Assembly: GCA_963697565.1 (NCBI GenBank) | Contig: CAVOOM010000004.1 | Coordinates: 53,931-117,930 of the forward strand | Direction: 5' to 3' | DNA length: 64,000 nucleotides | From: CAWFSE01 sp963697565 | GTDB taxonomy: Bacteria; Actinomycetota; Actinomycetes; CAVWCF01 | In this document: in pieces, positions 46,343 to 56,909 of the stretch | How the letters are laid out: every line of letters begins with the position of its first letter | Numbering within the stretch: position 1 is the first letter of the stretch | Program-made: the position numbers and the translations under genes | Notes under the pieces: model-generated | Told to the model about the DNA's origin: nothing | What the model saw: only the letters and a program-made list of their open reading frames with translations | The model's database searches: none

Positions 46343-47377
46343 TCAGTGGCGCGGCTCGGAGATGAGCACCTGCTGCAGCGCCTCGAACTCCTCCACGCAC
46401 TTGCCGGACCCGAGGGCCACGCAGTCCAGGGGGCGCTCGGCGATGTGGATCGGCATGCCCGTCTCGTGCCGCAGCCGCTCGTCGAGGCCCTTGAGCAGAG
46501 CGCCGCCGCCGGTGAGCACGATGCCGCGGTCCATGATGTCGCCGGACAGCTCCGGGGGGCACTTGTCGAGGGTGGTCTTGACGGCGTCGATGACGGCGTT
46601 GACGGGCTCCTCCAGGGCCTTGCGGATCTCCTCGCTGCTCACGACGATCGTCTTGGGCAGGCCGGAGACCAGGTCGCGGCCGCGGATCTCGGCGTTGGGC
46701 TCGTCCGGCATCGGGAACGCGGAGCCGATCTCGCACTTGATCATCTCGGCGGTGCGCTCGCCGAGCATCAGCGAGTACTCCTTCTTCACGTAATGGATGA
46801 TCGCGTTGTCCAGCTCGTCGCCGCCGACGCGGATGCTCTGCGCGGTCACGATGCCGCCCAGGGAGATCACGGCGACCTCGGTGGTGCCCCCGCCGATGTC
46901 GACGACCATGTTGCCGGTCGGCTCGTGGACGGGCAGGCCCGCACCGATCGCGGCGGCCATCGGCTCCTCGATGATGAAGACCTTGCGCGCGCCCGCGGCG
47001 TAGCCGGCGTCCTTGACGGCGCGCTGCTCGACGCCGGTGATCCCGGAGGGGACGCACACGACGAGGCGCGGCTTGGCCAGGTGACGGCGCTTGTGCACCT
47101 TCTGGATGAAGTAGCGGAGCATCCGCTCCGTGGTGTCGAAGTCGGCGATCACGCCGTCCTTGAGCGGGCGGATCGCGACGATGTTGCCGGGCGTGCGCCC
47201 GATCATCCGCTTGGCCTCAGAGCCCACGGCCAGGATGCCGCCGGTGTTCTGGTTGATCGCGACCACGGACGGCTCGTTGAGCACCACGCCGCGTCCGCGG
47301 ACGTAGACGAGGGTGTTGGCCGTGCCGAGGTCGACAGCCATGTCGCGGCCGACAAATGAGGTGGTGTTCTTCGCCAT
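46343..47377 (-). CDS. mreB: actin-like rod shape protein MreB
   Basis: 344 residues from ATG 47377 (MAKNTTSFVGRDMAVDLGTANT). Nucleotide-binding motifs DLGTANTLVYVRGRG, VDIGGGTTEVAVISLGG and VLTGGGALLKGLDERL; membrane-facing and polymer features are normal. Forms filaments that guide RodA/PBP2. An ATP-binding housekeeping gene in clean frame, first of mreBCD-mrdA-rodA. Confidence 0.95.
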   Translation of the reverse strand: MAKNTTSFVGRDMAVDLGTANTLVYVRGRGVVLNEPSVVAINQNTGGILAVGSEAKRMIGRTPGNIVAIRPLKDGVIADFDTTERMLRYFIQKVHKRRHLAKPRLVVCVPSGITGVEQRAVKDAGYAAGARKVFIIEEPMAAAIGAGLPVHEPTGNMVVDIGGGTTEVAVISLGGIVTAQSIRVGGDELDNAIIHYVKKEYSLMLGERTAEMIKCEIGSAFPMPDEPNAEIRGRDLVSGLPKTIVVSSEEIRKALEEPVNAVIDAVKTTLDKCPPELSGDIMDRGIVLTGGGALLKGLDERLRHETGMPIHIAERPLDCVALGSGKCVEEFEALQQVLISEPRH

Positions 47378-47466
47378 GAGGCGGGGAGCCTTCCGGGGTG
47401 ATGCGGACGGCGCGTCACACCAGGCGGGGTACCGCTGGCCTGTCGACACGCACTACGGGATCACTC

Positions 47467-47474
47467 CATGGTAA
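47467..47474 (-). promoter_or_regulatory. candidate -10 for the mreB operon
   Basis: TACCAT on the minus strand (47473-47468) fits TANNNT and lies ~90 bases before the mreB ATG, in the ndk-mreB gap. No clear -35 is visible. Confidence 0.3.
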
Positions 47475-47545
47475 CGGCGATCCGGGCGACCCAAACCCGC
47501 TTCAGCCTGCCGCTGTGGCCTAAGTCACCCCGAAGCGCCCGCGGA

Positions 47546-47956
47546 TCAGGCGAGATGGGGGAAGAACAGGGCGATCTCGCGGGCCGCCGAGGCCTCCGAG
47601 TCGGAGCCGTGGGTGACGTTGTACTGGGTCTCGGTGGCCAGGTCGCCGCGGATCGTGCCGGGGGCGGCGTTGGCCGGGTTGGTCGCGCCCATCATCGCCC
47701 GCCAGGACAAGATCGCCGCGGGGCCCTCGACCACGGCCGCCACGAGCGGGCCGCCGGTGATGAAGTCGACGAGGTCGGCGAAGAAGGGCTTATCCCGGTG
47801 CTCGCCGTAGTGCTCCTCGGCCACCGCGCGCTCCAGGGTCCGCAGCTCCAGGGCGACGAGCCGGAAGCCCTTGCGCTCGATCCGCGACAGCACCTCGCCG
47901 ACGAGGCCGCGGGCCACGCCGTCGGGCTTGATCAAGACCAGGGTGCGCTCGGACAC
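47546..47956 (-). CDS. ndk: nucleoside diphosphate kinase
   Basis: 136 residues, GTG 47956 with GAGAGGA upstream. Transfers phosphate among NTP/NDP pools via His116 (NVTHGSDS). TLVLIKPDGVARGLVGEV, WRAMMGATNPANAAPGTIRGDLA are canonical. Placed between DUF4233 and mreB, as in relatives. Confidence 0.96.
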   Translation of the reverse strand: MSERTLVLIKPDGVARGLVGEVLSRIERKGFRLVALELRTLERAVAEEHYGEHRDKPFFADLVDFITGGPLVAAVVEGPAAILSWRAMMGATNPANAAPGTIRGDLATETQYNVTHGSDSEASAAREIALFFPHLA

Positions 47957-48042
47957 AGCGATTCCTCTCAGGCGTGCAGCGGGGGCGTACGGGCGGCCGC
48001 GCGTCGGTGGGCTGACAGCTCTCGGCGTGCCGATGGGCGAGC

Positions 48043-48402
48043 CTAGGCGATCGGCCCGTGCTCCCGCGCCTCGACCTCGGCCACCCGCTGGGCGCGGATC
48101 CGCTCCGCGCGCGGGCCGAGCCACAGCGCCAGGATCCACAGCGCGCCGAACAGCAAGGCGACGTACCAGAACTCCGGGGCGGCAAAGCCGGCAGCCAGCA
48201 ACCCCACCTGGACCAGCCACCCCAGCAGGTAGCCGACCCGCGACCGGAGGAGGCCCGCGGCGACCAGGCAGAGCACGGCGAGAGCGCCGCCGATCCAGCC
48301 GGCGGTCGCGCCCGGGACACCGGAGACCGTGATGGCCACCGGGATCGCCAAGGCGATCACCACCGCCTCGAACAGCAGGACGGCCGAGCACAGCACGCGC
48401 AT
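48043..48402 (-). CDS. DUF4233 membrane protein
   Basis: 119 residues, ATG 48402. Four TM helices (VLLFEAVVIALAIPVAI, GWIGGALAVLCLVAAGLL, YLLGWLVQVGLLAAGF, FWYVALLFGALWILALWLG), then a charged tail. The folC-DUF4233-ndk order is a conserved actinobacterial feature. Function unknown. Confidence 0.88.
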   Translation of the reverse strand: MRVLCSAVLLFEAVVIALAIPVAITVSGVPGATAGWIGGALAVLCLVAAGLLRSRVGYLLGWLVQVGLLAAGFAAPEFWYVALLFGALWILALWLGPRAERIRAQRVAEVEAREHGPIA

Positions 48403-48425
48403 GGCTACGCCTCCCTCTGCATGGG

Positions 48426-49841
48426 CTAAGCCTCCCCCTCGGCCGCGCTGCCCGCGCGCCGGAGCAGGGCGCGCGCGTCGCCGGCCAGCGTCACCGACCC
48501 CGTCACGAGCACCCCGGCCCCGCCCGGCTCGTCGCCGGCGTCGGCCATGACATCGGCCAGGGCGATCGCGCGCTCGACGGCGTCGGGCAGGCTGGCGGCC
48601 ACCGTCACCCGCTCGGGGCCGAACACCTCGCCGGCCATCGACGCGAGCAGCTCCGGCGTCAGCGCGCGGGGTGAGGCCGAGCGGGTGGCCACCAGGTGGT
48701 CGAGCACAGGCTCCAAGGCCGCCAGGATCCCCCGGGCGTCCTTGTCCTCGAGCACGCCGACCACCCCCACGAGCCGCTCGAAGCCGAAGGCGTCGGTGAC
48801 CGCGGCGGCCAGGGCCTGCGCGCCGGCGGGGTTGTGGGCGGCGTCCAGCAGGATCGTCGGCCCGCGCCGGACCACCTCCAGGCGCCCCGGCGAGGCGACC
48901 GAGGCGAAGGCGGACCGCACCACGTCGACGTCGAGCATCCGCGGCTCGCCCTCGGGCCCCGCGCCGGCGCCGAAGAACGCCTCCACGGCTGCCAGCGCCA
49001 GGGCGGCGTTGTGCGCCTGGTGCGCGCCGTGCAGCGGCACGAAGACCTCGTCGTAGACCCCGCCGAGGCCCTGCAGCGCGAGCCGCTGCCCACCGACGGC
49101 CACCTCACGGGAGGCGACGCCGAACTCCAGCCCCTCGCGGGCGACCACGGCGCCCACCTCGAGCGCGCGCCGCAGGATCGCCTCGGCCGCCTCGACCGGC
49201 TGCTGCGCCACGATGACCAGCGAGCCCTCCTTGATGATCCCGGCCTTCTCGGCCGCGATCTCCGCGACGGTGTCGCCGAGGTAGTCCGCGTGGTCCATCC
49301 CGACCGGGGCGATCACGGCCACGGCGGCATCGGCGATCGTGGTGGCGTCCCACGCGCCGCCCAACCCGACCTCAAGCACCGCCACGTCGACCGGCGCGTC
49401 GGCGAACGCCGCGAACGCCATCCCGGTCAGCGCCTCGAAGTACGACATCGGCGGCCCGCCCAGCACGGCGCTCTTGGTGTCGACGAGGTCGAGGTACGGC
49501 GCGATGTCGTCGTACACCTCGGCGAAGCGCTCGGCCGACAGCGGGCGGCCGTCGACGGCGATCCGCTCGGTCACCGACTCCAGGTGCGGGCTGGTGAAGC
49601 GGCCGGTGCGCAGGTCGAAGGCCCGCAGCAGGGCCTCGACCATGCGCGCGGTCGAGGTCTTGCCGTTGGTCCCGGTGATCTGGATGACCGGCGCCGAGTC
49701 CTGCGGGTCCCCCAGCAGGTCCACCAGCAGCCGGATCCGATCAAGGGACGGCTCCAGCCGGGTCTCCGGCCAGCGCTCGGCCAAGGCCGCCTCGACGGCA
49801 GCCAGCCGGCCGGCGGCCTCGTGGTCCGGGGGTGGGGTCAC
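48426..49841 (-). CDS. folC: folylpolyglutamate / dihydrofolate synthase
   Basis: About 471 residues from GTG 49841 (VTPPPDHEAAGRL); a GTG at 49868 also exists but overlaps the divergent promoter. Mur-ligase fold: P-loop ITGTNGKTSTARM, TSPHLESVTERI, VAVLEVGLGGAWDATT, APVGMDHADYLG, EKAGIIKEG, ILLDAAHNPAGAQAL. Adds glutamate to folates. The -10 TAGGAT ends seven bases before the GTG and no ribosome site intervenes, so the mRNA may be leaderless. Confidence 0.93.
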   Translation of the reverse strand: MTPPPDHEAAGRLAAVEAALAERWPETRLEPSLDRIRLLVDLLGDPQDSAPVIQITGTNGKTSTARMVEALLRAFDLRTGRFTSPHLESVTERIAVDGRPLSAERFAEVYDDIAPYLDLVDTKSAVLGGPPMSYFEALTGMAFAAFADAPVDVAVLEVGLGGAWDATTIADAAVAVIAPVGMDHADYLGDTVAEIAAEKAGIIKEGSLVIVAQQPVEAAEAILRRALEVGAVVAREGLEFGVASREVAVGGQRLALQGLGGVYDEVFVPLHGAHQAHNAALALAAVEAFFGAGAGPEGEPRMLDVDVVRSAFASVASPGRLEVVRRGPTILLDAAHNPAGAQALAAAVTDAFGFERLVGVVGVLEDKDARGILAALEPVLDHLVATRSASPRALTPELLASMAGEVFGPERVTVAASLPDAVERAIALADVMADAGDEPGGAGVLVTGSVTLAGDARALLRRAGSAAEGEA

Positions 49842-49883
49842 GGCGGGAATCCTAGGTGCGCGCCCCACCTAGACTCTCCGCAC
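49842..49883. promoter_or_regulatory. divergent folC/valS promoter with back-to-back leaderless -10 elements
   Basis: TAGGAT on the minus strand (49854-49849) ends 7 bases before the folC GTG. TAGACT on the plus strand (49870-49875) ends 8 bases before the valS ATG. Neither gene has a Shine-Dalgarno sequence in the remaining space. The two -10 boxes are 15 bp apart. Confidence 0.55.
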
Positions 49884-52478
49884 ATGAGCCTGCCCCCCGC
49901 CGACTCGAGCGCCCCCGCCGAGAGCCCTGCCCGGACAGCGGCCCCCCGCCTACCTGAGAAGCCCTCCCTGGAGGGGGTCGAGGAGCGCTGGGCGGCCGTC
50001 TGGGAGGCGCAGGGGACCTACCGCTTCGACCGCACCCGCACCCGCGAGCAGGTCTACTCCATCGACACCCCGCCCCCGACGGTGAGCGGCTCGCTGCACG
50101 TGGGCCACGTCTTCTCGTACACCCACACGGACCTCATCGCCCGCTACCAGCGGATGCGCGGCCTCGAGGTCTTCTACCCGATCGGGTGGGACGACAACGG
50201 GCTGCCGACCGAGCGCCGCGTGCAGAACTACTACGGCGTGCGCTGCGACCCCTCGCTGCCGTACGACCCCGCGTTCGAGCCGCCCGCCGAGCCCGGCAAG
50301 CAGCAGCAGCCCATCTCGCGGCGTAACTTCGTCGAGCTGTGCGAGCGGCTCACCCTGGAGGACGAGCAGGCCTTCGAGGAGCTCTACCGCCGGCTGGGGA
50401 TCTCGATCGACTGGACGCACACCTACCAGACCATCGACGCCAACTCGCGGACCGCGTCGCAGCGCGCGTTCCTGCGCAACCTCGCGCGCGGGGAGGCCTA
50501 CCAGGCCGAGGCCCCGACGCTGTGGGACGTCACGTTCCGCACCGCCGTCGCCCAGGCCGAGCTGGAGGACCGCGAGCGCCAGGGCGCCTACCACCAGGTC
50601 CGCTTCCACCGCCCCGACGGCGGCGAGATCGTCATCGACACCACGCGCCCGGAGCTGCTGCCCGCCTGCGTCGCGCTCGTCGCCCACCCCGATGACGAGC
50701 GCTACCAGCCGCTGTTCGGCACCACGGTGCGCACGCCGCTGTTCGGGGTGGAGGTGCCGGTCGTCGCCCACCACCTCGCCCAGCCGGACAAGGGCACCGG
50801 CATCGCGATGATCTGCACCTTCGGCGACCTCACCGACGTCATCTGGTGGCGCGAGCTGCGGCTGCCGACGCGCGCGGTGATCGGCTGGGACGGCCGGCTG
50901 GTCCCCGATGCCCCCCACGGCCTGGAGGCCGAGCAGGCCCGCACCGCGTACGCCCGGCTGGCCGGCTCCACGGCCCACACCGCCAAGGAGACCGTCGTCG
51001 CGATGCTGCGCGAGACGGGCGACCTGGTCGGCGAGCCGCGGCCGATCACCCACCCGGTGAAGTTCTTCGAGAAGGGCGACAAGCCCCTCGAGATCGTCAC
51101 CACGCGCCAGTGGTACCTCCGCAACGGCGGCCGCGACGAGTTCCTGCGCGAGCGCCTGCTGGCGCGCGGGCGGGAGCTCAACTGGCACCCCGCCCACATG
51201 GCGGTCCGCTACGCCAACTGGGTCGAGGGGCTCAACGGCGACTGGCTGGTCTCGCGGCAGCGGTTCTTCGGCGTGCCGTTCCCGCTCTGGTACCCCCTCG
51301 ACGCCGCCGGCGAGCCGCTCTACGACTCCCCCCTGCTGCCCGATGAGGCGAGCCTGCCGGTCGACCCGAGCAGCGACTGCCCGCCCGGGTACGACGAGTC
51401 GCAGCGCGGGGCGCCCGGCGGGTTCATGGGCGACCCGGATGTGATGGACACCTGGGCGACGTCGTCGCTGTCTCCGCAGATCGCCACCGGCTGGGAGCGC
51501 GACCCCGACCTGTTCGCCCGCACCTTCCCGATGGACCTGCGGCCGCAGGCGCACGAGATCATCCGCACCTGGCTGTTCTCCTCGGTGGTCCGCTCCGATG
51601 CGGAGTTCGACTGCCTGCCGTGGCGCGACGCGGCGATCTCGGGGTGGATCCTCGACCCCGACCGCAAGAAGATGGCCAAGTCCAAGGGCAACGTGGTCAC
51701 CCCGATGGACCTGCTGCAGGAGCACGGCACCGACGCGATGCGCTACTGGGCGGCCAGCGGCCGCCCGGGCACCGACACCGCCTTCGACGTCGGCCAGATG
51801 AAGATCGGCCGCCGCCTCGCCATCAAGCTGCTCAACGCCTCGAAGTTCGCGCTCGGCTTCGGCCCGGACCGGTCCGGTGAGGTGACCGAGGCGCTGGACC
51901 GCGCGATGCTCGCCGAGCTCGCCCGCGTGGTCGAGGCGGCGACCAAGGCGTTCGACGGCTACGACTACACCCGCGCGCTGGAGGCGGCCGAGACGTTCTT
52001 CTGGACGTTCTGCGACGACTACGTCGAGCTCGTCAAGGACCGGGCCTACGGCGTGCGCGGCGAGGCGGGCGCGGCGTCGGCCAAGGCCGCGCTCGCCACC
52101 GCCCTTTCGGTTCAGCTGCGGCTGTTCGCGCCGTTCCTGCCCTTCGTCACCGAAGAGGTGTGGTCGTGGTGGCAGGAGGGCTCCGTGCACCGCGCGGCGT
52201 GGCCGACGGCCGAGGAGCTCTCCGCGGCCGCCGGCGGCGACCCGGCGCTGCTCGCCTCGGTGGGGCTGGCGCTGTCGGAGCTGCGCAAGGCCAAGTCCGA
52301 GCGCAAGGTGTCGATGCGGACCGAGCTGGCCTCCGCTGCGGTCTCCGGTCCGGGGGTGGCCGCGGCCAGCGCCGCGGTCGACGACCTTCGGGCCGCCGGG
52401 AGGGTGCTGGGTGCCCTGACGCTCAGCGACGCCGCGATGCTCGGTTCAGCGGTCGAGGTGGCGCCGGCCTCGGAGTAG
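49884..52478 (+). CDS. valS: valyl-tRNA synthetase
   Basis: 864 residues, ATG 49884. Class I synthetase: HIGH motif as HVGH (72-75) in PPTVSGSLHVGHVFSYTH, GWDDNGLPTERRVQNYYGV, editing region with TTRPELLPACVALVAHP, and KMSKS motif KKMAKSKGN near residue 595. Divergent from folC. Clean frame. Short C-terminal tail lacking a long tRNA-arm coiled coil. Confidence 0.95.
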   Translation: MSLPPADSSAPAESPARTAAPRLPEKPSLEGVEERWAAVWEAQGTYRFDRTRTREQVYSIDTPPPTVSGSLHVGHVFSYTHTDLIARYQRMRGLEVFYPIGWDDNGLPTERRVQNYYGVRCDPSLPYDPAFEPPAEPGKQQQPISRRNFVELCERLTLEDEQAFEELYRRLGISIDWTHTYQTIDANSRTASQRAFLRNLARGEAYQAEAPTLWDVTFRTAVAQAELEDRERQGAYHQVRFHRPDGGEIVIDTTRPELLPACVALVAHPDDERYQPLFGTTVRTPLFGVEVPVVAHHLAQPDKGTGIAMICTFGDLTDVIWWRELRLPTRAVIGWDGRLVPDAPHGLEAEQARTAYARLAGSTAHTAKETVVAMLRETGDLVGEPRPITHPVKFFEKGDKPLEIVTTRQWYLRNGGRDEFLRERLLARGRELNWHPAHMAVRYANWVEGLNGDWLVSRQRFFGVPFPLWYPLDAAGEPLYDSPLLPDEASLPVDPSSDCPPGYDESQRGAPGGFMGDPDVMDTWATSSLSPQIATGWERDPDLFARTFPMDLRPQAHEIIRTWLFSSVVRSDAEFDCLPWRDAAISGWILDPDRKKMAKSKGNVVTPMDLLQEHGTDAMRYWAASGRPGTDTAFDVGQMKIGRRLAIKLLNASKFALGFGPDRSGEVTEALDRAMLAELARVVEAATKAFDGYDYTRALEAAETFFWTFCDDYVELVKDRAYGVRGEAGAASAKAALATALSVQLRLFAPFLPFVTEEVWSWWQEGSVHRAAWPTAEELSAAAGGDPALLASVGLALSELRKAKSERKVSMRTELASAAVSGPGVAAASAAVDDLRAAGRVLGALTLSDAAMLGSAVEVAPASE

Positions 52479-52520
52479 AACCGGCTCGGCCGGGTCGACC
52501 ACGGGGCGGAACGCGTCGGG

Positions 52521-53804
<1,284 letters not shown>

Positions 53805-53964
53805 CGAGGGCGTCTCCTTGTCACTCGGCGGGCGCCGCCCTCGGCGGTGCGCGCATGCGGGATTCGCAGTGGACCGGGAGCGACGCGGCGCAACCGGGTG
53901 CCCCGACCGTACCCCGTGCGAGCACGGTCGGCCCGGCGATTACCGGCGAGTCGGCCGCGAAGCG

Positions 53965-53982
53965 GTACGCCGTGGGCGAACC
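53965..53982 (-). promoter_or_regulatory. candidate ClgR-type operator upstream of clpX
   Basis: GGTTCGCCCACGGCGTAC on the minus strand matches the published corynebacterial ClgR consensus WNNWCGCYNANRGCGWWS at all defined positions but the first. It lies in the 206-bp clpP2-clpX gap, 160 bases upstream of clpX. A TANNNT box (TACGGT, near 53914) is further downstream. Confidence 0.4.
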
Positions 53983-54010
53983 GGAAAAGCCGCGAAACGG
54001 GCGCCTCGGG

Positions 54011-54659
54011 TCAGCCGGCCTTGGCTTCGGGCTGGGTCGTCTTGCGCGAAAGGATGACCCGGTCGACCAGGCCGTACTCGACGGCCTCCTGGGCGCTGAG
54101 GATCTTGTCGCGCTCGATGTCCTTGCTGACCTGCTCCTGGGTGCGCCCGCTGTGCCGGGCGATCATCTCCTCGAGCAGCGAGCGCATCCGCAGGATCTCG
54201 TTGGCCTGGATCTCGATGTCGCTCGCCTGGCCGCCGCCCTCGCTGTAGGGCTGGTGGATCAGGATCCGGGAGTTCGGCAGGGCGAGGCGCTTGCCCGGGG
54301 TGCCGGCAGCGAGCAGCACCGCCGCGGCGGAGGCCGCCTGGCCCATGCACACGGTCTGGATGTCGGGCTTGACGAACTGCATGGTGTCGTAGATCGCGGT
54401 GAGCGCCGTGAACGAGCCGCCCGGCGAGTTGATGTAGATGAAGATGTCGCGGTCGGGGTCGGTGGACTCCAGCGTGAGCAGCTGGGCCATCACATCGTTG
54501 GCCGAGGTGTCGTCGATCGGCGCGCCGAGGAAGATGATCCGCTCCTCGAACAGCTTGGAGTACGGGTCGAGCTTCTTGAAGCCGTACGCCGTGCGCTCCT
54601 CGAAGGCGGGCAGGATGTAGCGGCCCTGCGGGTCGTACGGGTTCGCCGTACGGGGTCAT
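54011..54659 (-). CDS. clpP2: ATP-dependent Clp protease proteolytic subunit ClpP2 (one frameshift)
   Basis: ATG 54659 (MTPYG), then a frame change near 54640 into NPYDPQGRYILPAFEERTAYG. Ser-protease core: YINSPGGSFTALTAIYDTM, nucleophile in MGQAASAAAVLL, LIHQPYSEGGGQASDIEIQ, and a C-terminal RVILSRKTTQPEA. Pairs with ClpP1 in a mixed tetradecamer. Because the pair is essential in most actinobacteria, the shift is likely a sequence error. Confidence 0.9.
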
Positions 54660-54708
54660 CGCGTTCTCCCTGGGGGCGCCGGCGCGGGGGGTCGGGTCGA
54701 TCCACATG

Positions 54709-55338
54709 TCAGGCCACCTGCGCCACGGTGGTGATGACGTGGTCGACGAGGCCGTAGGCCTTCGCCTCCTCGGCGCTGAACCACTTGTCGCGCTCGGCGT
54801 CGTTGGAGATCTGCTCGACCGTCTGGCCCGAGTGCTGCGAGATCAGCTCGAACAGCCGCTTCTTCATGTGGATCATGCGCTCGGCCTGGATCTTGATGTC
54901 GGAGGCGACGCCGCCGATCCCGCCGAGCGGCTGGTGCATCAGGATCTCGGCATTGGGCAGCGCGTGGCGCTTGCCGGCGGCGCCCGCGGTGAGCAGGAAC
55001 TGGCCCATCGAGGCGGCCAGGCCCATCGTGTAGGTCGCCACGTCGTTCGGGATCAGCTGCATGGTGTCGTAGATCGCCATCCCCGCCGTCACCGAGCCGC
55101 CGGGGCTGTTGATGTAGAGCGAGATGTCCTTGGCCGGGTCGTCGGCCGACAGCGACAGCAGCTGGGCGCAGATCAGGTTGGCCATGTCGTCGCGGACCTC
55201 CCCCTGCAGGAAGATGATCCGGTCGCGCAGCAGGCGCTGGTAGACGGAGTCGTCGAAGTTGCCGGGCATCGAGCCCACCCGGTTGTACGCGGGGCCATCC
55301 GCAAGGACAGCCTCATGCGGCAACGTCATCGTGAGCAC
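54709..55338 (-). CDS. clpP1: ATP-dependent Clp protease proteolytic subunit ClpP1
   Basis: 209 residues from GTG 55338. Catalytic Ser110 (MGLAASMGQ) and His135 (LMHQPLGG) visible, with YINSPGGSVTAGMAIYDTM and LGGIGGVASDIKIQAERM. Clean frame. Followed by clpP2 after ~50 bp; together with tig upstream forms the standard tig-clpP1-clpP2-clpX arrangement. Confidence 0.95.
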   Translation of the reverse strand: MLTMTLPHEAVLADGPAYNRVGSMPGNFDDSVYQRLLRDRIIFLQGEVRDDMANLICAQLLSLSADDPAKDISLYINSPGGSVTAGMAIYDTMQLIPNDVATYTMGLAASMGQFLLTAGAAGKRHALPNAEILMHQPLGGIGGVASDIKIQAERMIHMKKRLFELISQHSGQTVEQISNDAERDKWFSAEEAKAYGLVDHVITTVAQVA

Positions 55339-55456
55339 CTTTCGAAGGACGGGGACTCCGTCGACGCTCCTCCGCCCCGTGCGGACCAGGGTGGACCAGC
55401 GTCGTTCGTCGTTGTTGGACCCTAACGCGGCGACACCCCCGCGCCTTCCCGGGCAC

Positions 55457-55486
55457 GGGGGTGTTCGCTGACGGGAGAACGCCCCC
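55457..55486 (-). terminator. hairpin after tig
   Basis: GGGGGTGTTC (55457-55466) pairs with GAACGCCCCC (55477-55486) with one mismatch, about 12 bases after the tig stop. It separates tig from clpP1P2 transcription or attenuates read-through. Confidence 0.55.
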
Positions 55487-55497
55487 GCCTGCAGCCG

Positions 55498-56865
55498 TCA
55501 GGCGTGGTCGTGGCCCTCATGGTCGTCGTGGTCGTGGCCCTCGTGGTCGCCGTGCTCGTCGCCCTGGGGGGCCAGCCCCTCGATGGCGGCGGCCATCTGG
55601 GCGTCCAGCGCCTTGAGGTCAACGGGGTTGCCGGAGGCGTCGGTGACCGTCGCGGCCTCGAGCACCAGCGCGAGCGCCTTGCCCCGGACGACCTCGGCCA
55701 CGAGCACCGGGACCTGGCCGGCCTGCACCACCTGCGAGGCGAAGTCGTCGGGGGCCATCCCGTAGCGCTGGGCGGTGCGGACGATGTGCTGGGTGAGCTC
55801 GGGCTCGGTCGCGCCGATCTCCTCGCGCTTGACGACCTCGTCCAGGATGAACTGCTGCACGAGCGAGGCGCGCAGGTCGGCGGCCACCTCGTCGCCGTGC
55901 GGGTCGCCCTCCTCCTTGCCCTCGCCCTCGAGGTGCTCCTTGACCTGCTGGGCGACGTAGCCCTCGGGCACCGGCACCTCGGCGAGCGCGACGAGCTGCT
56001 CCAGCACCTTGTCGCGGGCCTGCACTCCCTGCTCCATCAGCTTGACCCGCTGCAGCTGGGTGCGGACCTCGGCGGTCAGCTCGTCCAGGGTGTCGAACTC
56101 GCTGGCCAGGGCGGCGAAGTCGTCGTCCAGCGCCGGCAGCACCCGCTCGCGCACCTGGGTCACGGTGACCGCCAAGGCGACCGGCTGGTCCGCCCACTCG
56201 CCGTTGGTCGGGTTGAACGTCAAGTCCGTCGAGCCGCCCTGGGACAGCCCGAGCAGGGCGGCGTCCAGGCCCTCGATCTCAAGCTGCGCCGACCCGATCT
56301 CGTACGACAGGCCGCTGACGGTGGCGTCGTCGACCGGGGCTCCCTCATGCGTGCCGACGATGTCGAGGACGACGAAGTCGCCGTCGCCCACCGCGCGGTC
56401 GACGTCGGTGAGCGTGCCGAAGCGCGCGCGCAGCCGGTCGAGCTCCTCGGTCACCTCGGCGTCGTCGACCACGGCGTCGTCCACGGTGACCGCGAGGCCG
56501 CGGTAGTCGGGCAGGTCGAACTCGGGGCGGATGTCGACCTCGGCGGTGAACGCGAGCTGCTCGCCGTCGTTGAACTCGGTGACGTCGACGTCGGGGCGGC
56601 CGATGGCCTTGACCTCGTGCGCCTCGAGGGCCTGGCCGTAGAAGCGCGGCAGCGCCTCGTTCACGGCCTCCTCGAGCACCGCGCCGCGGCCGAACCGCTG
56701 GTCGATGAGGCGCTGCGGCACCTTGCCCTTGCGGAAGCCGGGCATGTTCACCTGGCCGGCGATGGTCTTGTAGGCGGCGTCGAGGCTCGGCTTGAGCTCC
56801 TCGAACGGCACCTCGACGGTCAGCTTGACGCGGGTCGGGCTGAGGGTCTCGACGGCGCTCTTCAC
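55498..56865 (-). CDS. tig: trigger factor
   Basis: 455 residues, ATG 56865. Ribosome-binding signature GFRKGKVPQRL near residue 45; PPIase/FKBP domain ~150-240 (DGDFVVLDIVGTHEG); C-terminal chaperone arms. The tail is strikingly His/Asp-rich (HGDHEGHDHDDHEGHDH), a possible metal-binding extension. Nascent-chain chaperone and prolyl isomerase, first of the tig-clp unit. Confidence 0.95.
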   Translation of the reverse strand: MKSAVETLSPTRVKLTVEVPFEELKPSLDAAYKTIAGQVNMPGFRKGKVPQRLIDQRFGRGAVLEEAVNEALPRFYGQALEAHEVKAIGRPDVDVTEFNDGEQLAFTAEVDIRPEFDLPDYRGLAVTVDDAVVDDAEVTEELDRLRARFGTLTDVDRAVGDGDFVVLDIVGTHEGAPVDDATVSGLSYEIGSAQLEIEGLDAALLGLSQGGSTDLTFNPTNGEWADQPVALAVTVTQVRERVLPALDDDFAALASEFDTLDELTAEVRTQLQRVKLMEQGVQARDKVLEQLVALAEVPVPEGYVAQQVKEHLEGEGKEEGDPHGDEVAADLRASLVQQFILDEVVKREEIGATEPELTQHIVRTAQRYGMAPDDFASQVVQAGQVPVLVAEVVRGKALALVLEAATVTDASGNPVDLKALDAQMAAAIEGLAPQGDEHGDHEGHDHDDHEGHDHA

Positions 56866-56909
56866 GTGGGGTTCTCCTGTCGGGCTCGGGCGCTCGGGGC
56901 CCGACGGTC

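Noticed and set aside
44108..47359. 1083-codon plus-strand frame opposite mrdA-mreDCB
   Set aside because: Antisense shadow; the minus strand encodes four recognisable proteins over the same span.
49950..52190. 746-codon minus-strand frame opposite valS
   Set aside because: Shadow of valS; no family features, and valS motifs are complete.
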